Part shown: positions 35,586 to 48,900 of the stretch, piece by piece | How the letters are laid out: every line of letters starts with the position of its first letter | Numbering within the stretch: the stretch's first letter is position 1 | Origin: Choristoneura fumiferana | Lineage: Eukaryota > Arthropoda > Insecta > Lepidoptera > Tortricidae | Direction of reading: 5' to 3' | DNA: 64,000 bases | NCBI RefSeq assembly: GCF_025370935.1 | Contig: NC_133474.1 | Span: forward strand, 14,849,581 to 14,913,580 | Position numbers and translations under genes: made by a program | Notes under the pieces: model-generated | What the model was told of the DNA's origin: nothing | Databases searched by the model: none | What the model saw: the letters and a program-made list of their open reading frames with translations, nothing else

Positions 35586-36139
35586 AAATGCTTATTTTTA
35601 CCACTCCAAAATAGTCTAAATCCTGATCAAATGTCGTAAGCAACAAAATCATACCGTCTTGAATTGTCATATGGTCTTTTACTTTTTAAAATACCAAAAC
35701 ACCGTTTGTTCTTTTGCAATGTTTGAAATGTTTTTTTTTTGTAATGAATTTATTTTGACAAGTCTATTTGTCTGACTACTTGATTATTGCATTGTTTGTT
35801 ATGGCGGTTATCACACTGCCGCCGCATCCCGCTACGATGTACGGTGCTTGCTACGGTTTTTCACTTAAGACTAGAATCTTGATGTGTATGCAAAAACCCG
35901 CATGGTATAACTTAGGACACACTGAATCCGCATCTGCGTGCGGGGTAGCGGTGCGCGCGACGGTAAAGTTTGTCGCTCCGTACAGGCGGCGTGCGTGTTG
36001 TGGTGACCATAGAGCTCTATTCTCTACGAAATCTCAAACTAATCCGGCCGATGTAATGATTTTAATATTCAGGTACTAGATTCAAAGAAAACCATCAAAA
36101 GATAGAGACGAAGTGAAGCTTAATAATAAAAGTTAAAAA
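35586..36139. other. Gap between convergent 3' ends
   Basis: Sequence between the profilin and minus-strand gene poly(A) sites. A less AT-rich block at 35815-36020 contains an open frame (35768-36079) without recognisable domains. I do not call it a gene. Confidence 0.4.
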
Positions 36140-36166
36140 AAAAAAATGTTTTGCTAATGAACATAA

Positions 36167-36172
36167 TTTATT
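36167..36172 (-). terminator. Poly(A) signal of the unidentified minus-strand gene
   Basis: TTTATT on the plus strand reads AATAAA on the minus strand, about 770 bases after the stop at 36944. It gives a 3'UTR of about 36145-36943. Confidence 0.5.
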
Positions 36173-36943
36173 TTCTTTTGACAAAATCTACACTATTAAG
36201 AATTAAGTACATTCGAATACAAGGATTGGTATAAAATGTAAACTTGTATCAATAGCCTATCAACTGATCTTGGTTCTTTAATTACACCACACGATAATCA
36301 TTCATAACTTCTAAACCTACAGAATTGAGAAATTATTACCGTTAATAATTTCATGATCAGATTTTATACAAAGTTATCGTTTTGCTTTAAATAAATTAAA
36401 ACAGGATAGTTGGCATTAGAATATAGGTACTTAAAATTTATATTGTGATTTATCTACATTTCTACACTCCTATATACCAAAGGTGATTGTAAAAATAATA
36501 GTACAATACATATTAGCTTACAAATCAAGTATGCGGTCTTTTACAATATTAATTGAATATTAACGCGCTATACATGTGGCTTATAATTATTATCATTACA
36601 AACTTCAAATCACACTATATTCAACACGACTTTAAACAAAGCAGTCAGAAAAATCTTTCAAATTCGTGGGTCTATAATGAATCTTACTTGTAAAAAGTCA
36701 GGCGTTGTAAATTCTTAAACTTCCATTTGTAGTTGTATTTTTGTCTATTACGTACTATGCAGCAATATTTCACTAGTTTTTTTAGTAAATCGATTGAACA
36801 TGTCTTAATAACTTGTGCAAGGGTTCTGTATTATTATTAGGATTATAATTACAGGTATCTCGTTTAAATTTCACGAATAACTTGGAACAAATTGTCACAA
36901 TGTGTATTCCGATCAGACGATTAAAATACCTAAATAATATTCT

Positions 36944-39900
36944 TCACGGATGTTCTAAAGAGTAGTGTCGAGATTTTTTCCAAAAGTTCCTGAAAAATCC
37001 TTTTCGCTGCTTTTGACCTGGATGATCATCACCTGTTGACAAAAAACTTGTGTTAGTTTGTAGACAAACATCAATATAAACGACCAGAAAATATTACACA
37101 ATGTTCATCATTGTAACTGCCGACACGGGGTTCACCCTTTCGAAATAAAATTACAAGCTGATAAAGGTTTCCGGTAGGACAACCCACGCTAAAGATATCT
37201 CATTCTCGTTATGAAAACGGGCTTTTTAAAATACAATTTTGATACGAAGCTAATAAGAAGCTACCACAACAGACGCATCGTTCAATGTTGGCTGGCTCCT
37301 ATAAAATGCCTAGTATCTTTTTTTATTAAGTCCACGATAAAATATGGGCATGCATGGTGTATTTTTGTAATAAATGCTTCAAGCAGCACTCTTTTGTAAT
37401 AACTAGTTAGTGGTTATGAACACTATATGTCTGTGAGTTTTAGCTTTCGAAGAGCTATTGAAATTATTGATCTCAATAGCCGTGAAATATAAACAAAAAA
37501 AAAATTACGTTTTCCTAGAGATAGGACAGAACAGGCTTGATCGTTTGTCTGCCCCCGAAAGTCGCCACAGTAAAATTTACCGAAATAATTAGAGACGTTT
37601 CTGAGATCCCCGATAGAAAAAAATGTACAAAAATTGCTCGTTTAAAGATTCTGATACGCTGAAAAGGCGTTTCCTAGTTTAAATAGTCTCGTAGATAATT
37701 TCCACTAGCAAAGTTGTTGGGAATCGTGTCCGGGGCAAGGAAGTGCGAATGTCAAGTGTACGAGGGGCTGCCGCACTGCACCGCACCGCGGGTCGATACG
37801 TCCACGGAGCACCGACCCGCGTCACCTACCGTGGCTAAGCTACCGGAGACGACCCGCCCCACTCAACACGCCGTTTTAAATTATTGTACGTTCAATTGTA
37901 CTATAATATTTGCAAAAATAAAGAATTAACTACAATTAGACAGTAATATCTTTCAGCAAGTCTTTCTAATTAAGTCTTAAAATATCGTCCTTTATAAATT
38001 TATTCTATGCACGCCATTCTTTGCATAGGATTAGTTTAATCGACAATAATTTCAAACTGTGTAATAAACTGACTAAAGTAAAGAACAATTTCGCTGCAGA
38101 AGTTTTCGCAATCAACAACTGGATAAAAAGAACGTCTCGCGTATATATTAGGTTACAGATTACAGTTAGGTACGTTCGTTGCTTTAGTTCAGACGCCATG
38201 CAGCGTTACACGAAAAAGTTACGATGCCTCACTTATGTCTGCACGTTTGCAGTCTATGCTCAGCCAAACCTAATTACACTAATTAGCTGCAGTTTTTTTC
38301 TTAGTCGTTCTAGATAGCGAATCTAGAAAGAAGCTCACAAGACCATGAATATTTTTAAAATTATTCTGTATCACGGCAGAGTTAGCCGTTCTCTTTGGTT
38401 TTCGGGCCGACAGAAAAAAAAATGGAACGTTAGATGAGGGCAATGTAATTTTTTGTCGATGAAGTAAGAGCGCTACGTTAGTAGGGCATCCAAGAATAGA
38501 GCTGCAAAGTAGGTAGGTATTCTCCAGCGAGCGTTCCACATGCCACACGCGCGGCCAAAAATAGTCGTCGAGGTGTTGCCGTCTGACATTCGACTCCGCC
38601 GCCAGTCCCTTCGCGCGCCATTGCCACCGGCTTACGGCCTGTTATATCAACGATTTTGTGGAAACCTAAATTCCTCTATCATTATCGGAAAGTAGATGGG
38701 TTGGGTATGCATAATAATATGATAAATCAGTTAATCATCTTAAATGCATTCAGATTTAGCACGCGGATTTATGATGTTGGGTAAAGTTAATAATTTCAAA
38801 ATCTCCTCGTAATCGTAACTTGACTTGACACCCGATCCTTAGTAACAATAGCCCATGACTTAATCTAAGCCAGCATTTGTATTTATGATAGTGTCTTGCG
38901 GTCTATTTTAATACGCCCAGTGGAGGTCGCCCGATTCAAGTTCAATGGCTAGACTCCCCGCAAAGATTGTTATACTCTGTTCCAACGGCAGGCAAAAAAA
39001 CGAACATTGAAATATACTTTGTCCGGTGCACTTGTTTATCATTTGCTCTTAGTACAAACTTTCAAAGTATGGGCTGTTAGTGTTCACTCAAGACAATAAA
39101 ACTTGTTGTATCATCATGTTTTAGAATGACGTTGAGAGATACATGCGAAAGATTGTCCATAGTAAGTTTTTTCACCTGCCATTGGAACACGTACACGTTC
39201 TCTGTTAGCCATTTTCATTTTCACGTTGTTATATTCTTATACCAAAAGTGCTTTTACAATGCTGCTTTGGCTACAAGTCTACACAGTTTTTGTACGTAGG
39301 TATAGAAAAAGACTGCCACCTATTTGATTGCAGTCAGTCACACCGTGGTTACACCACTCACTAGAAATTAGCTATTCATAAGACATCGGCTAGTTTTGGT
39401 CATCCGTTCCGGACGCAACATCTTGCTGCTCCGGCGGAGCCACAATGGAGCCCAGAATATTAACTAATACCAATCGATCCGGTTTATAAAACGGTTAGTT
39501 GGTTATGGAGCCGCCTTATGCAGTGCTTTGGCGTCGTGACTTCGTATCGTGATCATTTTTTCTAGAAATGATTCCGCACCATGAATCACAACAAATGAGA
39601 ATACTTCCTGACGAGTTTTATTTCTTCCGTTAACAGTGATTCATTGTTGAATCACGCACCTTTGTGTACCCACATATTATTGTTAGGACAAAATTGTGAG
39701 ATGATACGCCTACCAGCTGCTTAAACATTGAATTGACGAAATAAGCATTTAGGAATGTGCTTGAAGAATTTAGACCTCGTTACAGCAAGATAATGATAGT
39801 GGTAATGTAGTTAAATCGGGTCACCAAGTCGGAGTAGGAAAAAAATCTGTAGTGTCTGGGGTGTTTGGAGGGGGGGGGGGAGGGTAATCCAGGGGTCGTC

Positions 39901-42900
39901 GACTCTGCGGTGAAGGGCACGGCGGGGTCGCGTTCGCTTTCGTCGGGCGGGCGGCGACGCGCCGTATTGATCTCGCAGCCTCCGCTCTCCGCACCCAGCC
40001 AGCTACATCTCTACATTCGGGCCTCTGAATGATTATTTCGCTCCGAATTTCTTAGCTTTATTCTGTAATCTTTTTTAACATTCAAATGAATCGCTTTCGC
40101 TTATTCAATCTCAAAATTCAATTTAAATTAGAATATTTTCTATTCAAAGGAAAATATTAATTTATACTACAGAGAGTCAATCACGTCCGCTAATTGACAA
40201 ATTGGCAATATATTAGCATATCATAAATAAATCTTATTATGATTTACGTTTTGCTAATTAACCGACTAAATTCGGCCTAAATATTCAGAGACCCGAGAAT
40301 CCAAGACGTACTCAGATTGATGTAGCATTATCTATTCTTACTTTGGATAGATATTTAACTAAAATTAAACAAAGCAACGAAAGTCAATTGGGGTTTTTCT
40401 TAAATATTGAAATTCCGCCCCAATAAACTATCTAAGCATTTACGTTTCTGTATTGAAATACGAGAGATATAGATAAGTCAAATGTTTAAAATCCTTGAAT
40501 GTAGCAAATCTGGCAGCTGAAATTTGTTTACATTTAGCTAAATACCTATCCAGACCAAGTATAATGGCGCAATGTGCATACTCGTAGAATAGACGCATAG
40601 TCAGTCGTTAATATAATTTGAACATTCTTTTTTGATAGAAGTACAGGTGTATTTACACCGTGTAAGTATGTAAATACACACATGAATGCAACCAGCACAA
40701 AGAACTTGAAGGGAGATATTTCTGGGTAACTACGCAAGGTAACTAGGCAAGTATTTTAAATATTTAATTAGAATTTTTATAAATTTTATTATGCTTATTA
40801 ATCGTACCATGCTATCTATGTCTGGTTCCTATGTCAGAAATTACCTGATGATGTTCATGAATAATATTTTAAATAATTTCCACTTGCTGTGGACCAAAGC
40901 AAAACTTGATATGGCATTATACTACAAATCTTGTAAGTAATGACCCTCATTTGACCCCTGCAGTGTTCCGTCATAAAGGCAGTTATAAAGCAGGTCTTAC
41001 ACTGTTAAGCAAATTGACAGTTTGAAACGTTGCTGTCCTACTTATAATAGCAAAGAGTGACAAAGATAGAACTTTAATCACATGATGCGCACCCGGCTTT
41101 AAACAGTTGTCATTTATCGTGAAGTGCGAAATGTAGGTATAGGAGTATTCCCAATGTATTTTTACAAATTAAATTATTAAATTGCTACGTTACAAGTAGA
41201 TCTCTGATCTGATATTTAAATTCTTTTGTATTTACAAAAGAATTTAAATATCAGATTTTAATGAGAATTATCTATTAATATCACACCATTAAACAAACAT
41301 AGGAATAATCGAAGCTAAAAGAAGAGAAATAAATAAAACTATTTGTCATGGTTCATTTAGGACCCTAAGCCGTGCTTGAATTATTGTCAAATTGTAATGC
41401 CACAGATTATGTTATGTACGACCTGAATTTTTCTAGGCAATGGAACCTGGCTGTCTCACTGTGACGTCATCCAGGGTATTTCGTAAAAAAATATAAAAAA
41501 TTAAATACTCGTCCAAATTCAAAATCAATGAAAATGGTATCCTAAAATATCCTATTCTTTCCAAAAATAAAAACTATGGGTTATTTTTTTTTTTTGGTGC
41601 ATCATATAGGCACATAGAGGCGCTAGTGTGGCGAGAGGTCTCCGAAATGTCAAATCTCATAGTTTTTGGGTGAGCTACGCGGGTTCATTTATAATTAGAA
41701 TAATTTTGTGAATATTTTGCAATATCTGAAATTAATTATGGCAAATATGCGTTCCGGGGCAATGAATGTCTGTGTTTTGAGACAGTTTTGTCTTTCGAAA
41801 AACCTTTGTCCTCCCTTTTTTCCGAACAAAACGGGGACTATGCAACAATGTGGCATGCTCGATATTTTTATGGTACGGTTTTAAGGTGTATTACTTAAAT
41901 ATGATTTTAATCTAAACTTTGTTTTCACGCCCGTAATAACAGACTTTGAAAGCCATACTTAAAAACCTCACGCAACAGTGCGCCATCTAGCGAGGCAAAA
42001 AACGATAACCCTCATTGCCGTATCAATCACAACGCTGACATGATGTTTACATGATGTTTTAGAGTGGGTGCTAATAGGGAAAATCCCTTGCACTCTTAAT
42101 TAACTAAACGAGAGAGGAAAATATACAAGTTATAAATAAATAATAATAGCTTTGGACCGCGACTTCGTCTGCACTGAATTACTTTGTCGTTTATCCTACG
42201 GAAACCGTGGCTTTTATTTAACGAGCTGATTAATAATAATAATAATAAATAATAATTTATTTTATTCAGGTATAACCCAATACATCATCATTAAATACTG
42301 TTATAGGTACCTTGCTATTAATTTTATGTTTAGTTTAAAATCTCGTTACCTACTTTAAAGTTCGCTTCTTGCTTGATTTTCTTATTTCGTAATGTAGGCA
42401 TCCATCTTGAAATTCGAATATGAATGTATACACAAATTACACATATACCTACTTACAGAAAATTTCAACTCATGAAAAGTTAAATACCTAGCTTGCGATC
42501 GGCTTAACCGATTTTGATTTATTAATACAAGCTTCAAGTATCATAAAAGGCAGATCTACTCGTACCAATGAGGAGCTGACTTTCGTGATCGATTTGTCGG
42601 GAAAGTCCTTGACTATCTTAAAGGTAAGATCAATTTACAGAAAAGAAACCCCTGGATGTCATTCATAGTAGGTAGGTATTATCAGAATTCTCCTCAGAAT
42701 CCACAGGTCATCACAGAGCAATGAACTGCAAGACCTCGCAATTATCAACCCCCACGCTCATTGGACTTGTTTACTGTATGAAATCGGGAAGATATAAGTA
42801 ATAAAAATATTATGATTGATTATTTTATTATTAAAAGGCTGTAATATTTACTTGTAGATGTTGTGGTAATATCTTTGAATACATATGTTAGCGAGGTTTA

Positions 42901-45900
42901 TTTATTATCATGTCCGGCCTATAAATATGTTATGTCCCACTGCTGGGTACAAGCTAGTGACCGTACTGATCGCATTCACCATCTCTTTTTATCCTCATCT
43001 CATACCGTGTGATAGAAAAAGGTGGCGAAAATGATTATGATTCTGAGTGCGTTATACAATAAAGCCTCTGCTCTCAGAAGATGTAAGTTCCCATGCAGGA
43101 ACAAATTGCTTCACAGGTGTAGTCACAGTGATAGTCAAGTATATAGGTTTCTTCGCGAATTTTTCCTTCACCGAAAAGCTAATGGTAAAGAAATTTATGT
43201 GTAGTTAGTTAACTATGATAACTGATGCTCATATTCATATAATTATTATATATATAGCGCCACTATCATAAATACCTATGTCTTATCTGCGTATATGGCT
43301 GCAGTGGCGACTGGCGAGGAAAGGTGTCGTACAGGTCGCGGTAGGACGGTGCACTCATGGAGCAGTAACGGACCGGCCCGTAAAATAAAAATACCGGCTC
43401 GTATGTGATCTGGGCTATCCAAGACAAGATCCGCCTGCGGCCAAACTCGTCGACACACTTCTGCACTCTTTTTATATCATGACAAAAACACGATATACCT
43501 ACTTTGCAATTATCGGCTTCATTCCTATGAAAGTTGCACGGTGGCTACGTTACATATTATTATTGGGTTACCTAAAGTGATGTATTGTTCCAAACTTTTA
43601 CTTATTTACTTTATCTCTTAAATATATTTGTTTGCTTCTTCAAATCTTGCAAGTTCATTTTGATTAACTTTCAGTGGTCGAATTGACTTAAAATTTGGTA
43701 TACTTGACAAATGCAAGGGCTGTACTGAGTCAACCAAAAGTGATCAGTCTGACTTCGTCATAATCAAAATATATATCTTCAGGTAACGTTTAATCTTAAT
43801 GATATTATGTTTGTCTTGGTAAGTGTAGGCTTCGTTCGACAACGTGGTCGGAGACCGGGTGTAACGCTGCGTCAGTAACTGATGTAAGATAATCCTAAGG
43901 CAGGCTTCAAGAAAAGCTGACTATGAGTACGCTTATCCGATCTTGTTAATACGTAGTATGGAATTAATATATAAGCAGTCGCCAGCGGAATTGTTTATTA
44001 AGTTAGTAGCAGTTAGTTTTACATGGTCCCTGACTGTCAAAGGCTAGAGTGAATAGGCGTTACTGAACCTGTGAGATACCCTTTTGCCCTCATCTGCGCT
44101 TTACATGAGGTGAGATAGGGATCAATCACGGGCCAGTTTTATCTAAAAAAAAAACACTACGCTTATATATTTTTATACTTATATTACCTATAGGTTCGCA
44201 ACGTCACTATATACACCGGCGCGGGCCCTATAAGCCGAGCCTATAGGCCTGAGGGTGCTGCGATTGGCCGCCTATTATTCATTATCTTCGGACTATATTG
44301 GTACGTCCCACTGATTGGCACAGGCCTCCTCTCAAACCGAGAAGACTTGGACTGTAGTGGCCACACGGGTCCGATGTGGATTGGGTCACACACTACGAAT
44401 AACCACACCATTGAATTACTGTGCAGCTGTGCAGGGGAGTACAGGTAGAAGACGTTACCTAGCCGTTACGAAGACGTGGTAGCCTAGGCTAGTGGTTTGA
44501 CCTCTCAAGCAGAGGATCGTAGAAACTCGGGTTTTCATCTCTTAGTTATTATTTAAATTACCATACTTACCGATTTATTACATTCCAAATTTACCTCGAG
44601 CTTTATGGTGAAGGAAAATATCGCCTGTATTAACATAATCTAATTATAATTATTTAAATACTGGAATAAACAACATAAATATGAATAATAGCAGGATTGT
44701 TATTGGTTCAAAAAATCCAGGATAATAAATAAAGGAAAATCTGGTTCAAAATTAGCACGCAGTGTATTATGGAGTTAACTAACGAGCGGTTACCGTGTGA
44801 GTCACTTTTGTCGGCTAATGAGTACTAATAAGGGCGGCGATGCGGAACCGTCCCAGGGCCCGACCTTCGGTTGCACCTGGTATTATTCCTACATATAAGG
44901 TAAACGTTGCACGCGACATATGGTAGCATAGCATTAACCTACTATTTAGTTCTTAAGCGACTTACGCTTAAGGTTGTTGTGATCAGCTGCCGTAATATAC
45001 GAGTAAGTGATGGACGTTTAACGTGATACCTATTGTGTTGTAAGGCCGCGCCAGACAGGTCGTTAAGATTATTCTAAAGGTCATGCACATTGATTTGTAG
45101 CGGGCGGTCAGTTTACTCAGTTACTTGTAATGTTACGGCCTATTGAAATACCTACACTAAACGATGGAACATATCTATTTCGCTCTATATAAATAGGCAC
45201 TATACCTACAGGTAGGTAGCGAATCAAAGTAGCCCATGTTAATATTAAGTAATTAATAAATTATAAATGCGAAAATAACTCTGTAACCTCTTCATGGTAT
45301 GTAAGACCGCTGAATCAAACAGTGGCGTAGCTAGGTAACCTAGGGCCCTGGGGCAAATAAAAAAATGGGGCCCACTGCTATCAAAACTGGTAAGGTTTTT
45401 TGAAGTAAAGTCATTATATATACAAATACTTTAAAAATGCTAAGCAACTTTATCATCAGCTATAAAGCAGAATTTCGAGGGCCCCCTGAGCTTGAGGGCC
45501 CCGGGGCACTGCCCCGCCTAGCCCCTTGGTAGCTACGCCACTGGAATCAAACAAGCCAATAAGTAGGTCATAATGTGGGTAAAAGAATAGGCTATTTTAT
45601 TTACGATAGATGAATTATGTGCAGAAAAAGTCACGGGTAAGCTTTGAAATTTCAGTACACATTGCCCACTGAAAAAACATAATGCGCGCTGTCACTTGGA
45701 CGCGCAACCCTCGCTAAATCCAACTACGGTTGGTCGCCATTAGGTACGGATCTTGGTACGGATGTTAAATTGAGTTTAGCGACCTCAAGTCACTAGATGG
45801 TGGTTTATTATATTTCTGACATGTTTTAAGTAGATACTAATTAAATTTTTAGACTAGAATACATAATGAAACCTGAAAATAATTTCGGAGTAGACGCGAT

Positions 45901-48900
45901 AAGTCGCGGTACGAGTATGCGTATTAATTGGGACATCATTAATTCATTAAGTTGCTAACTCAATTTTAATTTAATTATACCTACCTACATATCCTCTTTG
46001 CTATCTTTTTAATTTATCTAATGGTGGTTCGAATAAGGTTGTGAGCAACATTGAAGCTCTGTTAAATCAGAACTTTTAATACCTTACTTTTATAGGTAGA
46101 TAACAACAATATAGTAGGCAATTCTACAGATATTAATATGTATTTTTAACATTGAAAAAATACATATTGAATTGACAAGTAAACAATTTGTTATGACAAA
46201 TGATGTTGTTAATGATGATGCAACAAGATTAACATGATAACATTAGTTTAACAGATATAAATTTGACACTGAGAATGGATTTATACTGGAAATGTTCCAA
46301 TTGGAGCTGGTAGGCATTTAAACATGACGTTAATGTTTTGAACCCAAGTCTACGAATAACTATGAAATCATAACAGAAACAAATACACTTTCGTAAACAC
46401 CAATTAACACCAATAATTATGATATCTACTTAAAGGTTAAGAAAACTAAATTCAAATGTGACAAAATTAATGGAAAACTTTTATCTAAGTATTAGGATAT
46501 GTAGGTTATAGAGCAAAGGTAAATTTTATCCACTCCCCCCCCTCCGGGGCAAGCGTCACCCCCCCGCGCCCTCGAATATGTCCCGGAGCGCGGTATTTTG
46601 CATTTTAAAAGAAAACCGTACATGATACATCAAAAGTGTGTAGGAACGAAATAATCCTTGATGAATTTACTATAAACCTTTCATACATATAAAAACGATA
46701 TCACTTATAGTTTCAGCGCAATCCGTTACCAAATATTAGCTTTTTTATAATTAATCGTTTTTTTTTTGCTATAAGGTTAGTTCTCTCAAAAACTTCACAC
46801 TTTACCGCCAAGATATGTATGACAGAAATAAAGGATATAATATTTTCTTTATAAAAAGGTATAATTTATTTCTGAACTCTTTCATTTACCGTTGCTATGC
46901 TATTTTTTTAATTTAATTCATTGTGCTATTCAGCGAAATATAAATATTCGTACGAGTACTGGTTAAATCGGTGTTACTTTAAATACCATTAGACTCTCAT
47001 ATGTTTTTCTGTAATCTATAGGTATGGAACTATTTTCTGTATTTAAAAAAAAAAAATTGAGCCCTACTTGGCTTTTAGGATATAAGGGGCGGGGAAATGG
47101 TCATTTTCATCTAAAACTGATTAATTTAAAATAATACCCTTTCATTTGATATGTCATACGATATACTTTATATATAGTTTGATTTTTTTTCTAATTCACC
47201 CCCCAAAACTGGCCCCCATGTTTAAAATTAATTTATTTACATTACACGTCCGTGTTTGGGGTCATCAATTTACATAGGTGAACCAAATTTCAACTCAATC
47301 GGTCCGCGGAGGGGGGGGGGGGAGTGGATAAAATTTAACTGTGCTCTATAACCTACATGTCCTGATAGATAAAAGTTTTCCATTTTTTTGACAAATTTTC
47401 AGCTAATTGTACTGAACTATTAGGTAGATATACAAAATAATAACCTAACCTGGTAAGTAGGCAAATATTCACACCCTGAGCCAGACGACTTGAAAAATAA
47501 ACTACATTTAACAGCTCTCAAACACAGTGAACATTAATAGAACGCTGTTCTGGTGACAGTTTGTTATTTTGAAGGCGTAAAACATCGGGCGGCGGGAGGT
47601 AGGAGTGAATAAACTGATTAATATTAACACCCATATGGATGGTGAAATTAAACATTGATTCTGTGGCTAGTGTGTGATACTTACACACACTCAGACCAAC
47701 GACCGGCTTAACAAGCAAAAAAGTAGTAGGTATACGTTCTGCGGCGCGGGCGCTCCCGCCGCCGCGTTAACCTCACTTTGGAAAGCGTGGAATGCTGCTT
47801 TAGCTTATCGAATTCATTCAGTAATTTGTTTATATTAGAAATTAGTCTACTTCGGTACGTCTTCATTTTGTAAACTGGAGTTACTCAACGATTAATAGCG
47901 GTAACCCTTCTCTCGGAACTGCGCGGTGCAATTTTTTTATTTGAAGGAGTTAATGAATTTAATCGTAATGATTGACTACCTAGCTAATGAATTTCGAATT
48001 AAATCAGGATTACATATACCTCCTCGTCAAGTAGCGTTACAGCTGATTCAAGGAAGGCGTACGAATAGTTTAGAGGTACCCAGAAGAAGGCGGTGTTCAA
48101 TTCTGTGCACGATTCTAATTTCTTTATAAAAAGGAATAATTCAAAAAACCGGCCAAGAGCGTGTCGGACACGCCCGAAATAGGGTTCCGTAGCCATTACG
48201 AAAAAAATAAGTAATATTTTTCTCAGGATTTCGTATTTTATACGGAATCTTTCAAGTTTAGGTATATTTTATTTATTATACCTTAGGCTGCTATTTACTC
48301 TTAAACTACTAATAATTCTCAAGCAAACTTAGCCGTTATAGTTTTCCTTCAAAATTTGATATACTTACTTACTACCATCCCAATTTTTTTTTAATTTTTC
48401 CATTCACCGGTTTCGATTTTAGAGGGGGGGGATGCTCGATTTTCATGAAAATTTGCACTTTAAAGTTGAATATTTCGCAAACCAATCACTGAATCGAAAA
48501 ATCGTCTTTGCAAAAAATTAAAAGACCTATCCAACGATACCCCACACTATAGGGTTGGATGAGAAAAAAAATCACCCCCGCTTTAGGTACATCTATGGGA
48601 GGTACCCTAAAAAAATTTTTTTTTTATTTTTTTTATTGTACTATTTTGTCGGCATAGTTTACATATATAATATCAGTGCAAAATAACAGCTCTCTAGCAT
48701 TGATAGTTTCTGAGAAACGCCGCGGACGGACAGACAGACATGGCGAAACTATAAGGGTTCCGTTTTGGCCATTTTGGCTACGAAACCCTAAAAAGTGGTT
48801 ACTATCATTTAAGTAACTCGTAGATGAGGCAGCTACTGATAAAATAAAAGCGAGTCAGAAGTAGTCAGAAAATCAACGAATACCATGACACTTGGCTCAT

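Noticed and set aside
35768..36079. 103-codon frame between the convergent 3' ends
   Set aside because: Its composition changes abruptly along its length, and it lies between two poly(A) sites with no promoter or domain visible.
41207..41256. miRNA precursor
   Set aside because: A two-base loop and a perfect AT-rich stem do not fit Drosha/Dicer substrates.
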